Positions 17,188-25,936 of a stretch of 64,000 nt of DNA are shown in pieces (the stretch's first letter is position 1; every line of letters begins with the position of its first letter). The stretch comes from DATKWD01 sp963704815. Its GTDB lineage: Bacteria; Actinomycetota; Acidimicrobiia; Acidimicrobiales; Salinilacustritrichaceae. Under the pieces are notes generated by a model. The model was not told the DNA's origin and did not search any database. It saw only the letters and a program-made list of their open reading frames with translations. The DNA is taken from assembly GCA_963704815.1 (NCBI GenBank), contig CAVPHU010000001.1:434001-498000 (forward strand). The letters run 5' to 3'. The translations under genes were made by a program, and so were the position numbers.

Positions 17188-18701
17188 CGAGCGGCCACCA
17201 GCGTGCGGGCACGCCTCACCGGGTGTCGGGCGCGAGTCACGACGCTGAAGACGCCGAGCAGGATCGGGAACATCTCGAGTCGTCCGGCCAGCATGAAGAA
17301 CATCAACACGCCCCGGGCCGGTCGATCGAACACGAGGAAGTTCGACGCCGGGCCGGCCTCGCCGAGGCCGGGCCCCATGTTGCCCATCATCGACACGATG
17401 GAGGTGCCGCCGGTCACCAGGTCGTTGCCGAGCATGGCCAGGATCACCGTGCCGACGATGATGAACACCACGTACAGCAGCACGAAACCAACGATGCGGT
17501 CGGCCACCGGGTCGTTGACGGGGCGTCCCCCGAGCTTCATCGGGAGGACGGCGCGGGGGTGGGCGACCCGCCGCAACTCGCGACGAGCGTGGGCCAGCGC
17601 CGCCTGGAAGCGAATGACCTTGAGTCCTCCGGAGGTCGACCCCGCCATCCCACCGGCGAACATGAGGAGGAGCAGGATCAGCTGGGCTGCCGGAATCCAC
17701 TGTACGAAGTCGACCGTGCCGTAGCCGGTGCTCGTCACCAGCGTCGCGGCGTTGAACAGCGCATCCTGCAACGCCTGGCCGGCAGACGTGCCGTCGCTGC
17801 GCAGGAGCAACCACAGACCGGCGACCGACAGGCCGAACAGGCCCAGGTAGAAGCGGAACTGGGGCGACCGGAGATACCGGCCGGGCCGGCCCAGCATCGC
17901 CGCCCAGTGCAGGGTGAAGTTCGTACCCCCGATGAGCATCAGGACGACGAAGGCCATCTCGACGGTGACCGATTCGAAGTGCCCGATCGAGCGGTCGTAG
18001 GGCGACAACCCTCCGGTCGACACCGTGGTGAACATGTGGACCACGGCGTCGTAGAAGCTGAGACCGACGACGAGCAGCACCACCACCGACACCACGCTGA
18101 ACACCACGTACACGAGCCACAGTCGCTTCGCCGTCTCCCGCACCCGTGGAGCGAGACGGTCCGACGTCGGCCCCGGAGCCTCGGCGCTGAGGAGGTCGAG
18201 CCCGCCGACCCCCAGGAAGGGAAGCACGGCCACGGCGAGGACGACCATCCCCATGCCCCCGTACCACTGGCTGAGACCTCGCCAGAACAGGATCCCGCGG
18301 CCGCTTCCTTCGATCGGGGAGAGCACCGTGCTCCCGGTTCCGGTGAACCCCGACACCGACTCGAACAGCGCGTCGTCCGGCACCGGGAACGTGCCCGCCA
18401 GCAGATAGGGAAGCGACCCGGCAGCCGCCGCGACCACCCAGGTCATGGTGACGGCCCGGAACGTCGAGCTCGTCGTGATCCGCTCGGGTGCACGGGTGAA
18501 GGCCCACAGCAACCCGCCGAGGCCGGCACACAGGGCGCCGGCGAACGTGATGGCGAGGACGTCATCGCCTCCGGCCCCGGCATCGACGGCGGCCGAGACG
18601 AACATCCCGACCGAGACGAACAACAGGGTCGCTCCGGCCATGCGTCCGGGAAGGCTCGCGATCCCCCGTTCCGGGGTCGAGAACTGGGTGGTGCTGGTCA
18701 T
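17184..18701 (-). CDS. trkH: TrkH/KtrB-family potassium transporter subunit (copy 2 of 3)
   Basis: Intact 505-residue K+ transporter subunit with four membrane-pore-membrane repeats. Filter loops read FTGTGSTVL, STGGLSPYD, TSTGYGTVD and MMGNMGPGLG, all with the conserved glycine. GGMAGSTSGGLKVIR is the usual segment before the C-terminal repeat, close to the TrkA-facing gate. ATG 18701 is chosen because it overlaps the stop of the upstream trkH by 4 bp. An upstream GTG-type extension would run into that gene. With TrkA it should form a regulated K+ uptake system at the membrane. Confidence 0.9.
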   Translation of the reverse strand: MTSTTQFSTPERGIASLPGRMAGATLLFVSVGMFVSAAVDAGAGGDDVLAITFAGALCAGLGGLLWAFTRAPERITTSSTFRAVTMTWVVAAAAGSLPYLLAGTFPVPDDALFESVSGFTGTGSTVLSPIEGSGRGILFWRGLSQWYGGMGMVVLAVAVLPFLGVGGLDLLSAEAPGPTSDRLAPRVRETAKRLWLVYVVFSVVSVVVLLVVGLSFYDAVVHMFTTVSTGGLSPYDRSIGHFESVTVEMAFVVLMLIGGTNFTLHWAAMLGRPGRYLRSPQFRFYLGLFGLSVAGLWLLLRSDGTSAGQALQDALFNAATLVTSTGYGTVDFVQWIPAAQLILLLLMFAGGMAGSTSGGLKVIRFQAALAHARRELRRVAHPRAVLPMKLGGRPVNDPVADRIVGFVLLYVVFIIVGTVILAMLGNDLVTGGTSIVSMMGNMGPGLGEAGPASNFLVFDRPARGVLMFFMLAGRLEMFPILLGVFSVVTRARHPVRRARTLVAAR

Positions 18702-20255
18702 GCGCGGCGACCGAGCGAACGACGAACCGCCTGGGGCCACCGGCGCGGCACCCGGAACAGCACGAGGATGCCCACGACGAGCGGCGAGATCTCGAGCCGC
18801 CCGAGGAGCATGACGGGGACGAGCACCATGCGCGCTCCTGCGGTCAGACCGGTGGCGCCCGCGCTGGGAGACACGTCACCGAGTCCGGGCCCGACGTTGG
18901 CGAGCGCCGAGACGGCGACCGAGAGCGACGACACGAGGTCGACGTCGAAGATGGCGACCCCGATCGCAGCGAAGCCGGCCACCACCACCCACAGGATCTG
19001 GTAGCCGATCAGCCGCGACACCAAGGCCTCGTCGAGGGTCTCGCGGCCCACCTTGACCACCACGACCGACCGAGGCTGGATCTGACGGAGCAACTCGCGC
19101 CGGACGTACCCCAGCAACGCCATGGCCCTGATGATGCGGAATCCGCTCCCGGTCGAGCCCGACATGGACCCGACGCCCATGAGCATCAGCAGGATCACCT
19201 GCGGACCGAACGGCCAGCCCCCCCAGTCGGCGACCGACGCGCCCGTGGTCGACACGACCGAGGTCACCGAGAAGGCCGACTGGCGCAAGGTCTCCGCCCA
19301 GGGCTGCGACAGGTCACCGATCAGTTGGGAGAAGACGACCGCAGTGCCCCCGAGCAGCAGCACGAAGTAGGCCCGCAGCTCCATGGACCGCCGAAGGGGG
19401 CCGATGTCGCCGCGCAGCAGCGCGGCGACGAGCGCGATGTTCAGACCCGCCAGGGCCATCCCTCCGACCGCAACCCACTCGACGATCGCCGAGTCGAAGA
19501 AGGCGAAGGACCCGGCGTGGTTCTCGAACCCACCGGTCGAGATCGTCGTCAGGGCGTAGGTGACCGCATCGAACGGCCCCATGCCGGCGATCGCGAACAA
19601 GGACGATGCCGATCGCGGTGAGCGCGAGGTAGAGCAGACCGAGCCGGGACAGCAGGCGGCGTGTCCGCGGCGAGAACAGGCTCAGGCGTCGGGTCGAGCG
19701 GTTGACATCGCTCACCTCGAGACCGCCGACGCCCAGGAACGGGAGGAGTCCGACGATGATCGCGAGTGCGGTGAACCCCCCGATCCATTGCGTCAGCGCC
19801 CGCCAGAGCACCACCCCACGGGCGGCTTCCTCGGGTTGTTCGAGCACCGAGAGGGCCGTGGTGGTGAAGCCGGCCACCGACTCGAACAGGGCGTCGTCGA
19901 GGCGGTCGAACGTGCCGGTCACCAGATAGACGGCCGTGGCGGTGACCACGAAGACGGCGAAGACGCTGGCCACGGCGGCGAAGGCGGTGGCCGTGCGCAG
20001 CCGCGCGGGCAGCTCGAAGAAGATCAGGTGAGCGAAGCCGATGCTCAGCGCCACGAAGGCACACAGCGCGAGCTCGGGACCCTCGCGCCAGTCGTCGAGT
20101 CCGGACGACAACGCTGCGACGGCCAGTGCGATGCCACAGACCATGAAGGCCGCGCCGGCGAGGAAGCCGTTGGTCGACGACACCCGGCCCCTGCGGGGGT
20201 CGGGACCGAGGCGCGCCGGTTGTTCGGTCGGAGATGCCTCCAGCAGTTCGCCCAC
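18698..20255 (-). CDS. TrkH-like cation transporter subunit (copy 3 of 3) with altered selectivity filter, frameshifted
   Basis: About 518 residues with the same overall TrkH plan as its two neighbours, but the filter loops differ: FTTTALSVL, STGGFENHA, STTGASVAD and ALANVGPGLG. The glycine expected in loops 1 and 4 is alanine. Loops 2 and 3 keep theirs. In the related plant HKT proteins, loss of the first filter glycine shifts selectivity from K+ to Na+, so this copy may carry Na+ or act as a non-conducting partner (inference). The frame breaks at ~19603 (IGIVL then LFAIAGMG), most likely a one-base error. It starts at GTG 20255, 3 bp after trkA. Confidence 0.8.
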
Positions 20256-20258
20256 GGC

Positions 20259-21602
20259 TCAGCCGAACACGCGACGGACCTCTTCGACCGTCCCCGGCAT
20301 GGCGAAGAGCACCACGCGATCGCGGTCGCGCAACACCGACCGGCCGCGTGCGATCTGCGGCTTGCCGTCGCGCACGATGGCACCCACCAACACGTCTTTC
20401 GGCAAGCGGAGCTCGGCGACCAACGAGCCGTCGGCAGGGCTCCCTTCGCTCACGATCAGCTCGAGCACCTCCACCTGACCCTGGAGGAACGTCGCCACGG
20501 CGGACACCCCGCCTCGGACGAATCGGAGCACGCCGTTGGCGCTCGCCGTGCGGGGTGAGAGGGCGACGTCGATCCCGGCCTCCTTGAGCAGGGGCAACAG
20601 CGAGAGGCCGTGCACGACGGCGATCGTCTCGCCGGCACCCTCGAGTCGGGCGAACAGGCAGGCCAGGATGTTGGCGTCGTCCTCGCCGGTGAGGGCGATC
20701 ACGGCGTCGGCACTGGCGACGTCGGCGTCCGCCAGCAGGTCGGCATCGGTGATCTCACCCTCGAGGACGACGGGGCCCTCGAGGGTCTCGGCGAGTTCGC
20801 GAGCCCGGACGGGGTCGCGCTCGATCAACATGACGTCGATGCCGCGAATCGCCAGTTGCCGGGCCACCACCTCGGCGGTGCGACCGCCGCCGAGCAGGAC
20901 GATGCGCTTGGGCATCTGGCGGGTGAGCCCCAGAAGTCGGTTGAGCTCGCGGCGAGCCCGCTTCTTGCACAGCACCCGGACGAGGTCACCGGCCTCGAGC
21001 CGGACGTCACCTCTGGGGATGATCGTCTCGTCGCCCCGGGTGATGACGCCGAAGAGGAACTCCCACTCGGGCTCGTACTGCTGCGCGATCTCGACCAGGG
21101 TGTTGCCCACGATCGGCGCATCGGCGGGCAGGCTGGCACCGACGACGACCACCTCACCGTTGGCCATCTCGGCGATCTCGGAGGCGCCGGGGTTCTCGAG
21201 CAGCTCGATGATCTCGGCCGCGGTCTCGGCATCGGGGTCGATGACGAGGTCGATGCCGATCTCGTCGCGGAGCTCGGCCGCCCCCTTGCCCCGCAGCTCC
21301 TCGTTCTCCAGACGGACGATCGTCTGAGCATCTCCGTGCAGCTTGGCGATCATGGCCACGACCAGGTTGACCTCGTCGTTGCTGGTGACGGCCACGACGA
21401 GCTCGGCCTTGCCGATGCCGGCATCGTGCAGGATCGAGGGCAGCGTGGCGTTGCCGTGCAGGGCGAGCACGTCGAGCCGTTCCTCGGCCTCGCGGAGGAC
21501 CGCACCGTCGCGCTCGATGAGCGCGACGTCGTGACCCTCCCGGCTGAGTCGTTCTGCGACGTACGAGCCGACTTCTCCGGCGCCCACCACGATGACGTTC
21601 AC
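20259..21602 (-). CDS. trkA: TrkA: NAD(H)-binding regulatory subunit of the Trk potassium system
   Basis: A 447-residue cytoplasmic ring protein with two RCK modules. The first Rossmann motif is VVGAGEVGSYVAERL at residue ~4, followed by an acidic ALIERD. The second is VLLGGGRTAEVVARQL near residue 230, followed by MLIERD. Each is followed by a TrkA_C-like domain (GNTLVEIAQQYEPEWEF and ELRLPKDVLVGAIVRDGK). TrkA binds NAD(H) and ATP/ADP and gates TrkH. The start is GTG 21602, with AAGGA 7 nt before it and a -10 TACCGT further upstream. It heads the operon with three TrkH-like pores, so one regulator serves three membrane subunits. Confidence 0.92.
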   Translation of the reverse strand: MNVIVVGAGEVGSYVAERLSREGHDVALIERDGAVLREAEERLDVLALHGNATLPSILHDAGIGKAELVVAVTSNDEVNLVVAMIAKLHGDAQTIVRLENEELRGKGAAELRDEIGIDLVIDPDAETAAEIIELLENPGASEIAEMANGEVVVVGASLPADAPIVGNTLVEIAQQYEPEWEFLFGVITRGDETIIPRGDVRLEAGDLVRVLCKKRARRELNRLLGLTRQMPKRIVLLGGGRTAEVVARQLAIRGIDVMLIERDPVRARELAETLEGPVVLEGEITDADLLADADVASADAVIALTGEDDANILACLFARLEGAGETIAVVHGLSLLPLLKEAGIDVALSPRTASANGVLRFVRGGVSAVATFLQGQVEVLELIVSEGSPADGSLVAELRLPKDVLVGAIVRDGKPQIARGRSVLRDRDRVVLFAMPGTVEEVRRVFG

Positions 21603-21618
21603 GGCCTCATCCTTGCGC

Positions 21619-21624
21619 ACGGTA
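21619..21624 (-). promoter_or_regulatory. -10 element of the trkA-trkH operon
   Basis: TACCGT on the minus strand, about 16 nt before the GTG start, predicts a short leader that includes the AAGGA Shine-Dalgarno. This differs from the leaderless habit of other first genes in the window. Confidence 0.4.
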
Positions 21625-21664
21625 CGCACCCGACCACGAACGCAGCGAACACCGTGTCCCGAAC

Positions 21665-21694
21665 TTGACGTTTCGGGGGACCGAAACCTACGTT
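21665..21694 (+). promoter_or_regulatory. Promoter with internal operator upstream of the DtxR-family regulator
   Basis: TTGACG (21665-21670), an 18-bp spacer and TACGTT (21689-21694) form the clearest -35/-10 pair in the window. The spacer holds a perfect inverted repeat, GTTTCGG-GGGA-CCGAAAC (21670-21687), placed so that a bound dimer would block polymerase. Autoregulation by the DtxR-like product is the obvious guess, but the sequence does not resemble the usual IdeR box. Confidence 0.6.
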
Positions 21695-21720
21695 GCGCCG
21701 GTCGCGAACCGACACCCTTC

Positions 21721-22398
21721 ATGGACGGACCCCCCACTCTCTCCCGCTCGGAACGAGAGATGCTCAAGGGCATCTACCGCCTGATTCGACGCGCCGGTGA
21801 GGCCCACACCGGCAACCTCGCCGAGGCCCTGGGCGTGAGTCCGAGCACGGTCACGACCGGCGTGAAGCGGCTCGCCGATCGGGGCCTCGTCGACCACGTC
21901 CCCTACCAGACCATCGAGTTGACCGAAGCCGGGTCGATCGCTGCGGTCGGGTGCATCCGCCGTCACCGCATCGTCGAGCGATTCCTGGCCGACATGCTCG
22001 GCTACGCATGGAACGAGGCCGACCGACTGGCGGCCAGCTTCGAGCACGAACTGCCCCAGGAGGTCGAGGACCGCATGTTCGTCGCCCTCGACCGCCCCGA
22101 CTCCTGTCCGCACGGCTTCCCGATTCCCGACCCGGCCGTGTCGGAGATCCCGTCCCTCCCGCCCCTCTACAGCCTCGAACCGGGCGACCGGGCCGTGGTC
22201 GCCGTGCCCGGCTCCACCGATCCCGAGGTCGCGGCCTTCCTCGACGACCTGGGCCTCGTGCCCGGAGGTCAGATCGAGGTCAAGGAGAAGCACCCCTTCG
22301 ACGGTCCCCTCGTGGTGGCCGTCGCCGGAACCGACCGCACCCTCGGGAGCACGGTCGCCAATCAGGTCTACGTCCAGCAACTCAACAAGGGAGATTGA
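21721..22398 (+). CDS. DtxR/MntR-family metal-dependent transcriptional regulator
   Basis: A 225-residue regulator. Residues ~5-65 are the winged helix (LSRSEREMLKGIYRLIRR, TGNLAEALGVSPSTVTTGVKRLADRGLV). The dimerisation/metal domain follows (HRIVERFLADMLGYAWNEADRLAASFEHELP) with the His/Glu/Cys ligands typical of the family (including DSCPHGFPIP). An FeoA/SH3-like C-terminal domain starts near residue 150 (LYSLEPGDRAVVAVPG). It senses Fe2+ or Mn2+. The start ATG 21721 lies 26 nt after a strong promoter with an internal palindrome. The gene stands between the divergent trkA operon and the pyrophosphatase, 3 bp from the latter, so it may control either one. Confidence 0.88.
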   Translation: MDGPPTLSRSEREMLKGIYRLIRRAGEAHTGNLAEALGVSPSTVTTGVKRLADRGLVDHVPYQTIELTEAGSIAAVGCIRRHRIVERFLADMLGYAWNEADRLAASFEHELPQEVEDRMFVALDRPDSCPHGFPIPDPAVSEIPSLPPLYSLEPGDRAVVAVPGSTDPEVAAFLDDLGLVPGGQIEVKEKHPFDGPLVVAVAGTDRTLGSTVANQVYVQQLNKGD

Positions 22399-22401
22399 AC
22401 C

Positions 22402-24531
22402 TTGGAAGCAGTCCCGTACCTCGCGCTGGGTAGTGCGATCGCCGCCCTCGTGCTCGCGGTCTTCTACTACACCGCCGTGAAGAAGGCGATCCCGGCAACG
22501 AGCGCATGGTCGAGCTGATGGAGGCCATCGCCGAAGGTGCCCGCGCCTTCCTGCGCAGGAGTACACCTGGGTCGCGGTCTTCGTGGCCGTCATGTTCGTG
22601 CTCATCGCCGTCTTCTTCGACTACGGCCGCCCTGGGCGCCTCGCCTACCTGCTCGGCGCGGTGCTCTCCGCCTGCGCCGGCTTCGTCGGCATGACCGTGG
22701 CCACCATGGCCAACGCCCGCACGACCGAGGCCGCCAAGGACCGGGCCCCAGATGGCGCTGCCGCTCGCCTTCCGCGGCGGCGCCGTCATGGGCTTCTCGG
22801 TCGCCGGGCTCAGCCTCCTCGGGCTCGTCGATCCTGCTACCTGGTCTTCGTCGCGTGGCTCGAGGTCGACGACGCCTTCGAGGTCATCACGGCCTTCGGC
22901 CTCGGCGCCTGCTCGATCGCCCTGTTCAGCCGCGTCGGCGGCGGCATCTTCACCAAGGCCGCCGACGTCGGCGCCGACCTCGTCGGCAAGGTCGAGGCGG
23001 GCATCCCCGAGGACGACCCCCGCAACCCGGCGACGATCGCCGACAACGTCGGCGACAACGTCGGCGACGTGGCCGGCATGGGCGCCGACCTCTTCGAGAG
23101 CTACGCGCGGCTCGATCATCGCCCCCATCGCCCTGGTCGCCTTCACGCTCCGGCGCTCGGCCGCCGAGAGCGACCGGCGGGGTCGCGACATCGGTCGGCC
23201 AGCCTCCGCTCATGTTCCCGCTCGCCATCGCCGCCGTCGGCATGGTCGCCTCGATCATCGGGCCTTCACCGTGCGTCAGCCGGGAGCTCGGCCGAGGTGC
23301 ACGGACTCTCCCGGGCCCTGCACCGGGGCACGAACCTGGCGGCGGCGCATCACCATCGTCGGGGCGTTCGCCCTCGGCTACGTCTTCTTCGACGGCGACA
23401 CGGCTTCGACGAACTGGTGGGGCCTCCCCGTCGCGGTCGTCGGCGGCCTCCTCGTCGGCTACGCGATCGGCCAGGTCGCCGAGTACTGCACCTCCGACCA
23501 CTACGCCCCGGTCAAGCAGATCGCCAGCAGTCCGAGACCGGCCCGGCCACGATGATCCTCGGCGGGCATCTCGGCCGGGCATGATGTCGGTGGCCGCCTC
23601 GGTGCGTGCTGATCGTCGTCGGCGTCGGCCTCGCCTACTGGGCCGGCGAGCAGGCCTTCCGGGCTCGACGACTTCGGCGGCATCTACGGCGTCGCCATCG
23701 CCGCCATCGGCATGCTGGCCACCACCGGCGTCGTCGTCGAGCGTCGACGCCTACGGCCCCATCGCCGACAACGCCGGCGGCATCGCCGAGATGGCCGAGC
23801 TCGCCCCGGAGGTCCGGGAGGTCACCGACTCGCTCGACTCGCCTGGGCAACACCACCGCTGCGGTCGCCAAGGGCTTCGCCGTCGGCTCGGCCGCGCTCA
23901 CGGCGCTCGCCCTGTTCAAGGCCTTCGAGGTCGCGCTGGCCGCCGAAGGCCGGAGCGTGCTACGACGGCTCAACCTCGACGTCGGCGAGGTCGAGGTGTT
24001 CATCGGCCTGTTCCTCGGCGCCATGCTGCCGTTCCTGTTCGCCGCCCTGACGATCGACGCCGTCGGTCGAGCGCGCCAACAAGATGATCGAGGAGGTCCG
24101 CCGCCAGTTCCGCGAGATCCCCGGCCTCCGCGAGGGCGAGCCGGGCGTGAAGCCCGACTCGGCCCGCTGCGTGGCCATCTCGACGAAGGCGTCGCTGCGG
24201 GAGATGATCATCCCCGGTGCCCTCGCCATCGTCGTCCCGCTGGTCATCGGCTTCATCGACGTCGACGCCCTCGGCGGCTTCCTCGCCGGCGCGCTCGTCA
24301 CCGGCTTCTGCCTGGCGATCTTCATGGCCAACGCCGGCGGCGCGTGGGACAACGCCAAGAAGTACATCGAGGCCGGCGCCCACGGCGGCAAGGGCTCCGA
24401 CCCCCACAAGGCCGCGGTCGTCGGCGACACGGTCGGCGACCCGTTCAAGGACACGTCCGGGCCGTCGATGAACATCCTCATCAAGGTGATGACGATCGTC
24501 GAGCTTGGTCTTCGCCAGCGCCTTCGTGTGA
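22402..24531 (+). pseudogene. hppA: Membrane-bound proton/sodium-translocating pyrophosphatase (hppA), at least a dozen frameshifts
   Basis: The reconstructed span would encode about 709 residues, the normal size of the family, which couples PPi hydrolysis to H+ or Na+ export. Conserved pieces appear in order but hop among all three frames: DVGADLVGKVEAG with EDDPRNPATIADNVGDNVG (substrate-binding Asp cluster), GNTTAAVAKGFAVGSAALT, and GDTVGDPFKDTSGPSMNILIK near the end. The Ala after GNTT marks the K+-dependent subclass, in which this position is not Lys. It starts at TTG 22402 and ends at TGA 24531, overlapping the next GTG start. The conserved motifs are perfect within each segment, which argues for base-call indels rather than decay. 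As written, no functional protein can be made. Confidence 0.85.
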
Positions 24532-24956
24532 TCGAGGCAGCCTGGGACGAGGCCCGGACGAGCGACTCGATCGCTGTCCGGGCCGAGTTCCTGGTCGACG
24601 AGGTCGACCGTGGCGCCCTGGTGGTCGACATCCGACCGGTCGAGCAACGCCGGCAGGATGGCGACCTCGGCGGCGCCGTCGTCATCGACCGCAACGTGAT
24701 CGAGTGGCGGCTCACCCCGAGCAGCCCCTGGCGCATCCCCGAGTTGGCCGGCCCTGACCACCGGGTGGTCATCGTGTGCAACGAAGGCTTCGCCTCGACC
24801 CTCGCGGCCCTGGCCCTCCGAGACCTCGGTCTGGTTCGTGCCACCGATCTCGAGGACGGGTACCAGGCACTCCTCGCAGGATCCGGGCACGAACTCGTCG
24901 ACGGCCGACCCGTCGTGGACCGCAGTGTGTGGTCCGATTCCTGGCTTTCGCCGTGA
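24528..24956 (+). CDS. Rhodanese-like domain protein
   Basis: Single-domain rhodanese of 142 residues. The fold begins with VDIRPVEQR (the first conserved Asp/Arg), and the active-site loop VIVCNEGFAS carries the catalytic cysteine. The protein ends with a DLEDGYQALLA segment like other single-domain sulfurtransferases. It may transfer sulfane sulfur or act as a thiol-binding module. The GTG start at 24528 overlaps the stop of the pyrophosphatase reading frame (GTGA), so the two genes are coupled. This overlap also fixes the true 3' end of the damaged pyrophosphatase gene. Confidence 0.8.
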   Translation: MIEAAWDEARTSDSIAVRAEFLVDEVDRGALVVDIRPVEQRRQDGDLGGAVVIDRNVIEWRLTPSSPWRIPELAGPDHRVVIVCNEGFASTLAALALRDLGLVRATDLEDGYQALLAGSGHELVDGRPVVDRSVWSDSWLSP

Positions 24957-24995
24957 TGGCCGTCAGGACCTCGCGCGTTTTGTCATCATGAACCG

Positions 24996-25829
24996 ATGGC
25001 GAGCACTGCCGAACCGGTTCCTGCTGCGACCGGCAGGTGGGCCGACCAGACCTGGTTCGCCCGCTTCGTCGTCGTGCTCGCCGTCGCCTCGCTCGCATTC
25101 GAACAGAGCCCGGCCAACGAGGCCGTCCGGGCCAACCTCGCCTTCACCGTGCTCGACCACACGGGCAACGCCATCGTGGTCGGACTCGCGGTGCTGGGGA
25201 TCACGCTGGTCATCGAAGGGGTGCCCGGCGTCCTGATCACCGCCGGACTCCATCTCAACCCGACGCTGGCACGACGATTGATGCGCAAGGCCGATCGCGA
25301 AGCAGCCGACGCAGGCGAGCCGCCGGCATCGTCACCGACTCGGCGCAAGGTGACCGTCGGCAGTGCCATGACCGATGTCGGAATCGCCCTCGGGGTCGGA
25401 GCCGGTCTGGTCGTGGTGAAGCGACGCTGGACCGACCCGACCCGAACCCTCCGCCAGGACCTGAAGACCTGTGCCGTGGCCTGCCTGATCGTCGCCGTCG
25501 TGTCGGGCATCATCGGCTGGCTGGTGGCCGGCGGCATCTTCTGGGCCGAGAAGGTCGGCCTCGAACGACCGGCCGAGTTCATCGTCGACTACGCGACCGA
25601 CTGGCGCTTCTGGGTCGTCGTCATCGTCGTCATCCAGGCGATCTCGTTCATCGGCGGCCGCCTCAAGGCGTCCCGTGAGCGATCGGTGTATGTCCCCAAG
25701 CACCTCGCCACGGGCCGTCCCGGCGACGAGGAGGACGACATCGTCATCGATCTCCGGGACACCGAGGCCGGCCTGCACGGTGATCGGGCCCCCGACGGTG
25801 GTGCCTCCGCCGTGCGGTCCCGCACCTGA
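24996..25829 (+). CDS. Hypothetical membrane protein
   Basis: A 277-residue protein I cannot assign to a named family. Hydrophobic segments are visible near residues 23-38 (FVVVLAVASLAF), 58-80 (GNAIVVGLAVLGITLVIEGV), 120-140 (a Gly/Val-rich GIALGVGAGLVVV), 158-182 (ACLIVAVVSGIIGWLVAGGIF) and 205-222 (WVVVIVVIQAISFIGG). The C-terminal ~50 residues are charged and acidic (GDEEDDIVIDL) and probably cytoplasmic. It starts at ATG 24996, 39 bp after the rhodanese gene. Being followed by a convergent-gene terminator, it is the last gene of the dtxR-pyrophosphatase-rhodanese run or a single unit. Confidence 0.6.
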   Translation: MASTAEPVPAATGRWADQTWFARFVVVLAVASLAFEQSPANEAVRANLAFTVLDHTGNAIVVGLAVLGITLVIEGVPGVLITAGLHLNPTLARRLMRKADREAADAGEPPASSPTRRKVTVGSAMTDVGIALGVGAGLVVVKRRWTDPTRTLRQDLKTCAVACLIVAVVSGIIGWLVAGGIFWAEKVGLERPAEFIVDYATDWRFWVVVIVVIQAISFIGGRLKASRERSVYVPKHLATGRPGDEEDDIVIDLRDTEAGLHGDRAPDGGASAVRSRT

Positions 25830-25910
25830 TCGCTCATGGAGACGAGCGGATGCGCCGCCGTCTCCTCCACGCGCGACGATCTCGGGGTTCGCGCCCGCAC
25901 GAACGCGGCG

Positions 25911-25934
25911 CGGCCCCGCCCGTGCACGGGGCCG
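25911..25934. terminator. GC-rich bidirectional terminator hairpin
   Basis: CGGCCCCG (25911-25918), an 8-nt loop and CGGGGCCG (25927-25934) form a perfect stem between two convergent genes (ends at 25829 and 25937). There is no clear U-tract on either side, as is common in high-GC actinobacteria. Confidence 0.6.
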
Positions 25935-25936
25935 TG

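Noticed and set aside
17127..19004. A 625-codon open frame on the plus strand over the trkH genes
   Set aside because: It is Arg/His/Gln-rich with no hydrophobic or catalytic pattern, antisense to well-supported membrane proteins.
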